Below are positions 24,301 to 34,100 of a stretch of 64,000 nucleotides of DNA, one piece after another. The stretch lies in assembly GCA_002118135.1 (NCBI GenBank), contig BDIU01000134.1:62570-126569 (forward strand), read 5' to 3'. Position 1 is the first letter of the stretch. Each line of letters opens with the position of its first letter. A program made the translations under genes and the position numbers. Under the pieces are notes generated by a model that did no database searches, was not told where the DNA came from, and saw only the letters and a list, made by a program, of their open reading frames with translations. Origin of the DNA: Trebouxia sp. TZW2008. Taxonomy: Eukaryota > Chlorophyta > Trebouxiophyceae > Trebouxiales > Trebouxiaceae.

Positions 24301-24586
24301 AGCATTCACATTCCTGACACTTCCCAAACTGATCTCTTTGTCAAGTCTTGCAAATGCAATCTTTACATCCAAGCTTTTCTATGTGGGTCACATGCCCAAA
24401 CATGCGCTGCTACTGCGCGCCATGCGCCAATGCTGCTGTGATGCTATGGCTGACCGCCAATATGTGTCTGCAGATGAGAAGTACAAAATGGACTTGTCAG
24501 GACTGAAGCCTTTCATCAAGACTGTGGCCATCCAGTACTGCAATGAACACGCCCCCAAGCTTGATGCTCCTCAGGACCAGGCTTGA
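18354..24586 (+). CDS. DEK: DEK chromatin protein
   Basis: DEK-family chromatin-binding protein, nuclear; 379 residues. Exons: 18354-18680, 18809-18842, 19346-19428, 19797-19859, 20237-20344, 20911-20985, 21327-21422, 22929-23057, 23807-23918, 24474-24586, all phases consistent. The N-terminus is charged and Ala/Lys-rich, ending GRRERKQTSFF. The conserved core reads GQGTKLTDIPN, MTGRDELLEDLHQILYGRKG, RKRDIQAFSGFSFSDEQQ and RFKNDHMTRLLDLLDIPRSD. A basic stretch (KKAAAARKRQRKEKEKEGK) and an acidic one (EEEAAAGGEEEDEDDEKP) follow, then the DEK C-terminal domain: PTEEELENEIVQTLSGVNV and DLSGLKPFIKTVAIQYCNE. An ATG three codons into the same exon context is the only in-frame start. The long intron before 22929 hosts a DNA transposon. 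Confidence 0.93.
19618..19712. repeat. CCTGAGCCTGTTG tandem/inverted repeat
   Basis: In a DEK intron, four copies of a 13-base CCTGAGCCTGTTG-like unit. One copy is inverted against its neighbour, giving the palindrome CCTGTTGCCTGAGCAACAGG. Confidence 0.75.
20691..20716 (+). repeat. short copy of DEK exon 20911 start
   Basis: GATGCCAAGGTGCAG matches the first 15 bases of exon 20911-20985 (DAKVQ) but then runs into TAG. Confidence 0.55.
20990..21250 (+). other. pyrimidine-rich intron tract
   Basis: About 260 bases of the DEK intron are strongly C/T-rich on the coding strand, with recurring CACCTCTTGTCRAACC-like segments. It may be a decayed tandem repeat or an extended polypyrimidine tract; no coding potential. 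Confidence 0.6.
21827..22605. mobile_element. pogo/Tigger-like DNA transposon
   Basis: A 779-bp element flanked by TA on both sides (21825-21826 and 22606-22607). Terminal inverted repeats start CAGTAACTTCTCTTTGTA on the left and end with the reverse complement (TACAAAGAGAAGTTACTG) on the right. TA target duplication and CAGT-type termini are the signature of the pogo/Tigger branch of Tc1-mariner. Sub-terminal ACAACGAG/TAACGACA motifs are repeated near both ends. It lies in a DEK intron and carries one truncated reading frame. Confidence 0.9.
22053..22469 (-). CDS. truncated pogo/Tigger-type transposase remnant
   Basis: 138 codons inside the transposon. The N-terminal half looks like a helix-turn-helix DNA-binding region of CENP-B/Tigger type (RTSLTNADRRLICELQRLN, then EKLSKPGLKRSSVVGTVKEA). 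No DDE/D catalytic domain is present. The C-terminus ends QQSSITAFFSATQV, whose QSSITAFF fits a PCNA-interacting box (Q-x-x-I-x-x-F-F), a motif known from pogo transposases. The product would bind DNA but could not cut it; the domain assignment is inference from pattern, not alignment. Confidence 0.68.
   Translation of the reverse strand: MPPSSAVVVTKSIMSAKTRTSLTNADRRLICELQRLNRNLSQEKLTALAAEKLSKPGLKRSSVVGTVKEASKWLSITETAANKVLKGFAVLFADNPQFTAQDEMFLQRMAEKVSKMLVSRPNHRQQSSITAFFSATQV
22797..22850 (+). repeat. decayed copy of DEK acidic-exon start
   Basis: TATTGGCTGCAAAAGTGAAAGG and the following GGGGAAG repeat the acceptor and first codons of exon 22929-23057 (TATTGGCTGCAG|AAGTCAAAGG). The acceptor CAG is mutated to CAA. 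Confidence 0.8.
23722..23806 (+). repeat. copy of DEK exon 23807 start
   Basis: CAGGCCCAAAGCGCCTGCAGAGGA repeats the start of exon 23807-23918 (ACAAAGCCCAAAGCGCCTACAGAAGA). It has its own ACAG acceptor and stays open in one frame for more than 25 codons, so an alternative upstream exon cannot be excluded. Confidence 0.72.
24056..24130. repeat. CAT/ATC microsatellite
   Basis: Degenerate CATCAT/CACCAT triplet repeat in the last DEK intron. Confidence 0.85.
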
Positions 24587-24669
24587 CAAAGTGAGTAATG
24601 TGTATATATCTGCATTGTATGCATATGCGCAATGCATGCGTGCTGAAGAGTGTCATTGTGAAACTTGTT

Positions 24670-25400
24670 GTACTGAACATGGGCTATCCAGTAACGGGCT
24701 ATCCAGCAATGGGCACCTCAAGACCAGGCTTGATACATGTGCGCATTTCATAAATGCTTCTTTCATGCAGTCATCATACTTGAGATGTGTCTACTATCCA
24801 TTCTGTCATGTGAGCTTGTGTGGCGCATGGCATATGCAGCTGTTGATGCACCTCAAAACCAGGCTTGACTCACGTGAGCGTCGCATGGATGTGAGCAATG
24901 CATGAATGTTGCTCCATGTTGATGTTGCATGTATCTCTGGCAGATCTGGCAGCATGTACACAAAAGGTACCACCCTGTTTGTCCTGTGACCTTGTCTGGT
25001 GCATGACATGTGCAGTTGTTGATGCACCTCAGGACCAGGCTTGATGCATGTGACTGACTCATGCATGCTGAGTGTATGTGTTGATGTATGCACAGAATGC
25101 AACAACTATCCCGCCTTCCTGTGAGCTTGTCTGGCGCAAGACATGTGCAGGTGGTGATGCAATCAGTGTGCAGGCTTGATATGCATGAGCATGGTGTGCA
25201 TGTCAGCGTTGCATACATGTGCAAGTTGCATGCATGTGGGTGTCGCATGCACAAGAGCTCTGCATGTGTATGAATGTTGCATGCATGCTCAAAATCTTCA
25301 TCAAAATGTACACAGAGGGTACTGAGCATGGCCCATGCAGTCTGTCTTGTAAGCTTGCCTGGTGCACAACACCTGCAGCTGTCGGTGCAGACAATGTACA
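24670..25400 (+). repeat. array derived from the DEK terminal exon end
   Basis: Downstream of the DEK stop, imperfect units repeat the last codons and stop of DEK (GATGCTCCTCAGGACCAGGC|TTGA): near 24708, 24843, 25020 and, more decayed, 25155 and 25375. From 24808 on, each unit also carries a TGTGAGCTTGTCTGGCGCA-like segment followed by CATGTGCAG, which gives a spacing of about 135-225 bp. No unit is coding. Confidence 0.82.
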
Positions 25401-26148
25401 GCCAATGAAGTGTGTGTCGCAATTTCTGCTGCTGTAGCTGCTCTACATACATGCACAGCAACCATCAGGATTCATTGGTGCTGCAGGAGGTCACCAAGCT
25501 GAGATGTGACATAGGACAAAGAGTGACACACTGGTCTTCAACAACTGAGGATATGGATTGGTCCAAATACCACCATTACGGAAAAATATGCAACTGACCC
25601 TACTGTTGCAACATGCTTCAGCTTGTTTCAACACTGTTCTCATTGGCGTGATCATGCCTATGCTACCGTTGAAGTTTGACTTGCGTCTGCTCTTGAAAGC
25701 TTGATTCGTTGACAGAGTGATCATGAATGTCAGAAAATACCAATGCATGCAGCCCAAACTTTTGATCTTGTGGAATAGAAGCGCAGTGGGAGTCTCAGCG
25801 CTCACCAACAATGTGAGGTCGAAAAGAACAACATATACTCTATTGCAACTCTCAGGAGCACATACTTTTCAATCAAGAATACATGATAAAATGTCATACA
25901 AAAGCCAATCTGCTGGTTGCTACCACCTGTAGTCCGCCACAAGCGTGACAAGAGCCTGCTGACTTTCTCTTTATGCACAGCAGGCACATAGATAAGAACA
26001 TAGTCTTGCGATGCCTTGAACACAGCACAGCTTCTCAGAAGCATGACAACAGACCAGAGATGCAAACTAACACACAAACTTGTATCCTTTCACTTCTTGC
26101 CGTGACACAATCTGCGCAAACGTGGGTGCCTTGTTCTGCAAAGTGAGG
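25401..26148. other. convergent spacer DEK / LLPH-like gene
   Basis: About 750 bases with several short unsupported open frames. I see nothing else. Confidence 0.45.
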
Positions 26149-27095
26149 CTAATGCTTCCTCTTGTTCTTCTTTTTGAAGCTTTTAGCTTTACTCAGCTTG
26201 GTATTTGACTTCTGAAAGCTTATATTCAAGGGGTTCCTGGGTTTCTGTCCCTTCTTCTGTGCTTTCTTGCCCTTGAACTTGAGCTTGCGGTCATGCCTGT
26301 ACAGCAAAACTCATGAACTTACTGGGCAGCAGTGTGATGACAAGGAGCGCTCAAAACTAGAACCCAGTGTGCTGCCATGAGGTTGAGGCCAGCACTCAAA
26401 GTGCTCTGTTGTGGCTTTTCATCACTTGACTGACGTATTTGAGTAAACGCACTGCTCTGATGTGCTTTGTTGTTGCTTGACTAATGTCTTCCAGCATGTC
26501 AATGCAAGCTGAAAGACATGCATATGTGGGGCAGAACAACTGATTGTCATGTGCCTGTTCTTGCTCAATGTAAGCAGCTGTTCTAGTATTTGTGCTGTGC
26601 AGACACTCTTTGTCTCAATACAGCAAGATAATGAGCAATGCTTACTTGGACTTGCCACCTGAGGCATCAATATCCATTGCCATGCCGCCTGCTTCAGCCT
26701 CCACAGCTGCTGCTGGCGCTTGCTGCTCTACTGCCATACTTTCACCTCTCAAGGCATCTCTCTGCATGTTGGCTTAGCACCTTCAGTGACGATGCCAGGC
26801 CGCAGCATAGGTATCGAATATCATTGCACAACAGCTGTGTCCTGATATGCAATTCTGACTACACACCTGCGCGTGCGCTAGCTGACCACTAGCAACTGCT
26901 TCTGCTTGTGCCGCCTCCTTGCGCGCCGCGTTCTCCAAGTAAAGAGGGCTCTGCTTGATTTGGTCCCTGCAGAGTCACATACTTGCTAAGCCGCTTCTGC
27001 TGCGTGTCGCTGACAAGTCGGTAAGCTGCTTGTTGATCGTACTTTCTGATATTTCGGAACGCTTTTTTGCTCTTGCTTCTCTGGCTTTTAGCCAT
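26149..27095 (-). CDS. small basic nucleolar-type protein, LLPH/DUF2423-like
   Basis: Predicted 158-residue very basic protein. Exons: 27095-26983, 26966-26867, 26761-26646, 26296-26149; phases close exactly. The first residues MAKSQRSKSKKAFRNIRK match the N-terminal signature of the LLPH/DUF2423 family (small ribosome-biogenesis-associated proteins). The middle is acidic/Ala-rich (AVEAEAGGMAMDIDASGG), as in plant members, and the tail is Lys-rich (KSNTKLSKAKSFKKKNKRKH). The oddity is the first intron: only 16 nt (GTATGTGACTCTGCAG) is needed to restore the frame. Alternatives are a frameshift (pseudogene or assembly error). Nuclear/nucleolar location is inferred from composition and family. 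Confidence 0.68.
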
Positions 27096-27828
27096 GGTAC
27101 TTCAGGCTCAGTCTTGATGTTGTGTCGACCGTGCACCAGCTGGCCGCGACAATGTGAGACTTTGACCTATGCAGCCAGGCTGCAGATGTTCTCGCGAAGC
27201 TGTAACCCTTGCTCTTCTTCAGATGCTGCAGGCTCATGAGCATGCTGCTTACAGTGAAATGAAAAACAGTTGCCCTGCATGCACTATGTGCCCAAAGTGA
27301 TCAGATGCTGCTCAGCAACGCATCAATCACATATGCATATCGCTCTGGAGCTACACTTTGCTTCAGTCCAATGAACTTAGAAAACGATATCGTCAGAGGG
27401 AAACTGTTCCAAAAACTATGATCATCCCTCAGCCTGACAAAACTTGAATCAGAATCACAGCAGCGCACGTAACTGATTGCAAGACTACAACTGCATTCAC
27501 TGAGGGCACAGGTCATAAAGACTGAACTTTGGTAGCAACAGAGGATCAGAAAGAATAGAGGTACTTGTATACAACTACAGTGAGCACTTTGCCAGAGATG
27601 TTTCAGCCAGAAAATGCGATGCAGACCCACAACATGATCTGAATCCCAAATGCATTCAACAGACAACAGTCCTACCAAGCTACAGACTTACTGGCCAAAC
27701 TGCAGGTTGAGATTTCGGCAACTGACTTGACAAAATAAACTTGCACTGAAGCAAAACTTATTGTCACAAAATCCCACTTACTGATGCCACAAAACTTCAC
27801 AGACCAAAACAGCACTGTGACATCCACA
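27096..27828. other. spacer between LLPH-like start and TerC stop
   Basis: Both flanking genes are on the minus strand. A 125-codon minus-strand open frame (27301-27678) has no recognisable domain and skewed Cys/Ser composition; I leave it out. The region should hold the TerC 3-prime end and the promoter of the small basic protein. Confidence 0.45.
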
Positions 27829-30715
27829 TCATCGTGTGCTTCCTGCCTTGCTTGGCAACAACAAGCTGGCTGCAACACCGCCTGCAAGCGTGGTTACCAC
27901 AACACCCAAGCTTGCTATTGTGGGAACATGGTAACCCCCAAAATCTGCAATCATCTTGACCCCAATGAAACCCAGCACCAGCGCAACTGCCTTGTCAAGG
28001 TATCTGAGCTCGCTCATGATGCTGTTGACAAAGCCGTACAAAGCCCGTAAGCTCAGGATCGCAAACATGTTGGAGGAATACACAATGAATGGGTCATGGG
28101 TGATGCCAAATACCTGCACAAATGACACCAGAGTGTCAATCAGATGCTGTTTGCATCATTACAATGTCAACTTCTGCTGTGAGGGCAGGTAAGAATTGCG
28201 TGACTTTCTTACATGTTGTCACTTTTTGACTGGTACTGTAAATGCAGGAAAATTGCCTGCATGATACAGACTGTACAACCCAACATGGCAAGGGCTATGC
28301 AATAATGGAATCCATCAAGCTGCAACACATGATGATTGCATAAAGTCATCAGGTCCACATCCTTGCTATACAAAGCATGCCTGACTGCTGGCCATAATGT
28401 CAGCATGCTTGACAATGTGACCATGCAGTCAGCTGACCTTGACACACAGCCAAGCTTGCACGGGACTTTGAACCCAAACGCAAAGTACAGCAGCATGGTG
28501 AAAGGTGATGATTCATGACCAACCAAGCAAAGTTGTCCAATAGAGAGCTGAGCAAACTTACTGCAGGTATGCTGTCCACTGCAAAGACTACATCACTGAG
28601 CTCCACAACAGCCAACACCAGCAGCAGTGGTGTCGCTACTCGCTTGCCATTCTCTATGGTGAAGAATGCATCACCTTTGTAATTGTCTGTCACAGGTATC
28701 AATCGCCTGCACAGCAAAGCATGTGTCAGCCCACAGCTATACTGTCTTGCCTTTTGAACCAACTCTTGCATGCAGATGAGCCGCAAAACAGGACTTAGAT
28801 GCTTCTCTGCCAGACATTGACAGAACACCCATGTGCTTCCCTCCAGAAATTGATTCTCTCAAGCACTGAAAGGTCAACGGGCATACAACTGCTAATGACA
28901 GCAGATGTTACAAGGTATGCTGCACTAGGCAGACCTGCCATGTATGCTGCACAGAGCAACCTGACAATGTATGTAGCGCTGGCCACATGCAATTAGCATG
29001 CCCTTACATTGCGCTGTGATCGATCATGGTACCCACTTTACAAACAGCATGCAGTCTAGAAGAACAAGCAGCAGTAGAGCCTGACCTGCACAACTTGACA
29101 ATGCCATTGTTACTGAGATCCTCGTCCTCTTCTTCGCTGGACTTGCCAGAGGCAAGCAGCTTGTAAGAGCTGAATATCAAGAGCCCAGCAAACAGCAATA
29201 GCACTGGCTTCCAGCTCTCTATGAGCTCGCTTCCCAGCAAGATCATGACAAGCCGCAGCACAGCTGCTGTGCCAATGCCATAGCTCAGGACCTGTGCATC
29301 ACAGACATGCAATTTGAGCAACTGCTGGCTGGTCTGCTTTGTGATGTAAGCAGGGCACAGTTGGCTTGCTCGGCAAGCACTTGATCTGAGTGCATGTGTG
29401 CTGTGGGCTGTGGCAAGAGGAAGGGAAACAAAGTACTGATGCAGTTGCGTAACAGCCACTCCTGGACGCCAAGCAGATCATTTACGAGATGAGACAGAGG
29501 AAACAGATACATATTATGCGCAATGTGTATAAGCCATAGTCGTGTTTGGCTGATGCAATGAATAAGTAGCATATGAAGGCACGAGCGCATGGTCCTCTGG
29601 CAACATGGCACAGGACTGTTCTATGGCATTGAAGTTCACTGACTTCTCTTTGAATGCTTGCTTTGGTTACTACGAAATCTTTCCCTGCGTTGAATTGTCC
29701 TTACTTAGGACAACTGCAGTGATTGCAGAATGCAGGGATTGGTACCCGATGGCAATGTCCTCAACTTAGGATGCGATGACTTCAAGTGTCCTTACAAAGA
29801 GAAGCTACTGTACCTTGTCCTGATCTGCCTTGGGCGCCTTGAAGTATCTGAAGACAAGGATAAACACAAACAGGTTGTCAACCGACAGACTCTGCTCCAA
29901 AAGATAACCAGCGTAGAATTCCTGGGCCTTTGTTGCGCCAAGTACATTCCAAACGCCAGCGCCGAACAACAGCGCTGCTCCTACAAATGCTGCCACCCAT
30001 TCACCTTTGGGTTCAGCATCAGATGCACTGGCCTGCAAAACATCACACGCCATGAGGGTAGTGTCCCAGATTCTTTTATATCCTGGGCAAAAGAGCGTCC
30101 GAAGACATCAAGCAATGCCACAATCATTGCATAATAATAGCATTGCAGCAGTCTATCACAAGGTTGATAGCATCTGTGACTGTTGCTGTTGCTGAAAATG
30201 CAGTGTGTGTGCTGTCCCAGATTTGACGGCAAGCCTATGCAAACACATTGTGCAAACAAACAGGAGGTGGCAAAGTTGCCAATGACAAGAAGCTCAACAT
30301 ACACTTGCCTTTGCAGGTGGTCAACATGGTAGTTTTGTAAATGCACAACTCACCTCCAGTGTTTGAAGTGCGCTCTCTTCCCTGCTCTGCAGGCCCATCT
30401 GTTCAATCTGTGCTCTGAGGTCATCATCTATTTTGAAGTCTACTTCATCGTCAATGCTATCCAGGGAGCCATGAGAGGCGGTCGAGAAGGTGGCCTGTCG
30501 TTTACAGAAATATCATCAGCACAACAGCCTCGGGGCAACAGTGAAGGTGCAAAATGCTGGCAGACCTGGACTGTCTGAAGCCTCCGCTTGGCTGGGCACC
30601 GGAGAGTGGTGGAGCTCGCGCGCTTGAAACCAGCCTGAGGAGTCGTGAGCTTACGTTGAGACCAGCTGTGACTGCAGTGGTTGTACGAAATGCTGTGGTG
30701 CACACTGCTGTGCAT
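27829..30715 (-). CDS. TerC-family integral membrane protein, plastid-type
   Basis: TerC family membrane protein; the plant member TERC/PDE149 is a thylakoid membrane protein needed for inserting thylakoid proteins. Exons: 30715-30566, 30494-30354, 30032-29814, 29291-29086, 28706-28562, 28113-27829; 381 residues, near the ~384 of Arabidopsis. The first 50 residues are Ser/Arg/Thr-rich without acidic residues (MHSSVHHSISYNHCSHSW..), a plausible plastid transit peptide. An acidic linker (SIDDEVDFKIDDDLRAQIEQ) precedes the membrane core: LEQSLSVDNLFVFILVFRYF, GIGTAAVLRLVMILLG, PLLLVLAVVELSDVVFAVDS and DPFIVYSSNMFAILSLRALY. The conserved Asp residues in SVDN and AVDSIPAV are present. Intron 3 starts at the end of a small transposon-like element. 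Confidence 0.93.
29638..29810. mobile_element. short MITE-like relative of the pogo/Tigger element
   Basis: About 173 bp bounded by TGACTTCTCTTTG (left) and CAAAGAGAAGCTACTG (right), matching the terminal repeats of the element at 21827-22605. TA follows the right end (29811-29812); the left flank is decayed. Interior has TCCTTACAAAG- and TTACTTAGGAC-like motifs as in the larger element. Its right boundary coincides with the TerC exon 3 donor. Confidence 0.72.
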
Positions 30716-31130
30716 GCTGCGAGCGGAGCCTGCCGAAGGCTCAAGCCTACGCCGAAATGTGGACCGCTTAGCACGCTGCGGACGGCCGCAGGAAGATCGA
30801 ACGTCTTCGATGACTTTGATTGACCTGTCCGGTGACCTTTGCGTGTGACTTTGGACGAGAGCCAGATTCCTGGATTCGGCGCTTCGGTCATACTAGACGA
30901 TCATTCGTGCAAGCTGACATTCTGTAGAAACCGCGGTCAAGAGTGCGGCTTGATGACGCCGAAAGCTAAAACGCTTGTGAGACCACCGTGTTTGACTTCT
31001 TCATGTTGAGTGATCTTCGAGTCGTACAGCACAGCGAGTTTTGCTTCTGAAACATGTGTTGGCTGGCGATCGGTTGTGACTCGATATGAGCGTTTGTGCA
31101 GTTTAAGGGGGTGGCTTTTCAAGCTGTCAA
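30716..31130. promoter_or_regulatory. divergent promoter TerC / RING gene
   Basis: About 415 bases between the TerC ATG and the earliest likely ATG of the RING-protein gene. No obvious TATA box; function inferred from position. Confidence 0.4.
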
Positions 31131-34100
31131 ATGCCATGTGAGGCTCCCTCTTTTAGCATGCGTTTTGTTGCTGTTGCTCAAAGACGCAAGCTCTATTTTG
31201 GCGTTTGCTGGTTTTAGCCCTGCCTACTGTCCTGCTGGGCAGAATTCATCTTATTTTCTGCATGCAGCTAAAGTTGGCAAGCGTAGTCGCAAAGGGAAAA
31301 GCGGGAAGCGCGTGGGATCTTCCAGCCATACTGACAGTGCTCCACAGCCTCCATCCCACAGTCTTACCGACTATAGCAAATTTGACCGAATTGACACCAC
31401 AGACTCTGATGAGGACTCTCCAGGCAGTATGTTTGCGCCCCCATCTTTTGAAGAAGCATTTCCAACTGGGGACTCTTGCACTTGTACCCAGTGCTTGCAA
31501 AGAAGGGAAGCAGAAGCGGAAGTTGCAGCAAGAGCTGCAAGTGATTCAGACAGATCACATAGCAGTAGCAATGCTGCGCAGCATGCACAGCATGCACACA
31601 GTCAGCCACCTGGTGGTTTCAATTTCAGCAAGGCACTGGGCAATGCTGGCAAGGCCAGAGGTGCTGAAGGCAAATCAAGCTCAAAGCACGACTACGACCC
31701 ACCAGTTTTTACAATAGAGGGATCAGGGGGTGACCATGCATCCTGGATGGCTGCAATTGATCAGGCTGCATCAAGCGCAGGGTTCCTACGCAATAGCACG
31801 CAAATCATACCAGACCCAAATGCTGTACCTGGTCCAAAGCAAAGCAATATTGATACCCCTGTTGTTTGGGACAAACAAATTTACAGGTCATTTATTCAAC
31901 AGTACCTGAATGATTGTGACTACCCGCCCATGGTTGTGTGCAATGTGTTAGAGCGCTTTGAAGGCAGTACCCAGTCAGGCGAGCCACCAGAGTTGGCTGT
32001 GGCTCGCATTTTTGAGGAGTTAAGCATTCCTGTAGACCCCACCAGGCTTGATGTTGAGTCTGTTCAAGGATCGTTAAAAGCGTCCAAGGGCAAAGAAGAA
32101 AACTCGAAGGCTTCAAAGAAGAAGCAGGGAAGCCCAAATAGCAGACAGCGGCAGTCGCATCCAGAGTCCAAGCCGCCACCTGGCATGGCGGCTGACCCTG
32201 AGGCTTTTAAGGCAGCCCTAGCCAAACATGGATTTGACACTGTAAGTATGCGGCCTGCCACGGACGCAGATCGAGCGTACATGGCGTCAGCTATGCGGCA
32301 GAATGGTCCTGCCAGCAAAAGACATCATGGTGTTCATAGTGGAGGCGCACTTTCCTCTGATGACGATTACAGTAGTGATGATGATCTGGATGAACTGCCA
32401 GAGTGTAAGCTTTCTATGCAAACTGGGTCTTGTCGCCAGACTGTTTGCCTTGAGCCAAACCCACTGCACAGCTGTTTTGAGTCAAGCTCATTTTGCCAGG
32501 CACGTCTCAGCATGTGCCACTAGCTTGATGTTTGCGCTAGTGCGTGTAGACATGCAAGATCTGCAAAGCAATGCACTCGTGTTTGCCGTACAGGCTGTTG
32601 CTTTGCAGTGTCATGTGCACTTAGCAGCTGTCCTGTCTGGTGTTGGTTGATGCCATGGAATCTTAGTCAAATTGCAGTTGCTAACAGTCCTGTGCTGTTT
32701 CAATCACTGACGCTGAACCCAAGTGTTTGTGCCTTGCAGTGGTAGATATGAAGCAGTACCCTGTTGAGTTTAAGTCGCCTGGCAATGTCTTTCGGCCGCC
32801 TGTTTCAGCAGCATCAAAAAAGGCAAGCAGCAAGTCAACCGCAGCAAAGCCACCTGCGGCAAAACCACCTGCGGCAAAACCACCAGCAGCAAAACCCCCT
32901 GCGGCAAAACCACCAGCAGCTCAGGCGTCAGTTGCAGCTGCCAAACCCAGCACAAAGGCACCATCCAATGGAAAGCCAGCAGGTACAGCTGCAAGACAGA
33001 CAGCAGCAAAGTCCACGCCTCAGCGTGTTGACACCATCTCAGATGATGATGAAGATGACATGCCTGACTTGGCAGATGCCAGCGACAGTGACAGCGACAA
33101 TGATGACATGCCAGGCGCTGTTGACAGCGACAATGAGATGCCTGTCCTTGTCACCAGTGATGATTCTGATGGGTCAGATGATGATACCCACACGCATCGG
33201 CCTCCACCTGATAGGCCAGCAGCCAAGCCTGCAGCCAATCAGGCAGCTCAGCCTGCTGCCAAGCCAGCAGCTAAGCTGGCAGCTGATCCAGCAGTTGAGC
33301 CTGCGGTAGCCAGCAATATCAAGCAAAGCAAGCAGGAAGCAGGGCGGGTCCAAGCTGAGCCGATAGTACTCCAGTTCAATGCAGACGGTACCCCAAAGCC
33401 TTGCAAGTCTGATGCAAAGGGCAATGCAGAGGCTTCAGCCAGTGCTGCGAAGGGCAAGCAGGTGCCTTCTGAGCTTGCTGCAAAAGGCACAGCAGCCCCT
33501 GCCCCTGCCAGTCAACAAGGGGAGCCCATGTTCAGACCAGTCAGCAGGGGGCCCCTTGCTCAGTACAGCACCCTGTTATCCTCTCATACGCCGTCTCATG
33601 ATGTAGATCCAGACAGGTCGCCCTCCAGCAGCAGCACTTCTGCACGGGATGCTGCAGCAACTGGCACTAGCTTCAGCTTTGACAAGCCCAGCAGTGGCAA
33701 GACGGCAGCTAAGCAGCCTGCCCCTCCTTCTTCAGCACAGCCTGTTGATGAGAAGGTGAGTGTGTGCTTGCCCAGATCAACTGCAGAGATGTTGCATGCA
33801 TGTAAGAAGACAAAGTCTCAGCTCCTCAGCGAGCAAGGCTGCGCAGCAGATAGTTTGACCAACACTTTCTGAACAGGCGTTACACACTCTTTGCAAGCAT
33901 CACTGATAGCTTTGTTGCTTGCTGCGCGAAATTTGCAGCTGATACGGGGCTTGCTAGAGCAGCTGAGTCTCTGTATAGTTGATGATACCCCATTGTCAAG
34001 CTCAAAGCCGTTGTACACTGCACACACTTGCCATGGAAATGCACCCACTGTGCAAACATCTTCTCCATTGATGTTGTTTCGCTTGCAATGTCACAGGGCA

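Noticed and set aside
27301..27678. Minus-strand 125-codon open frame as a gene
   Set aside because: No domain, unusual composition, lies in the expected TerC 3-prime region; chance frame likely.
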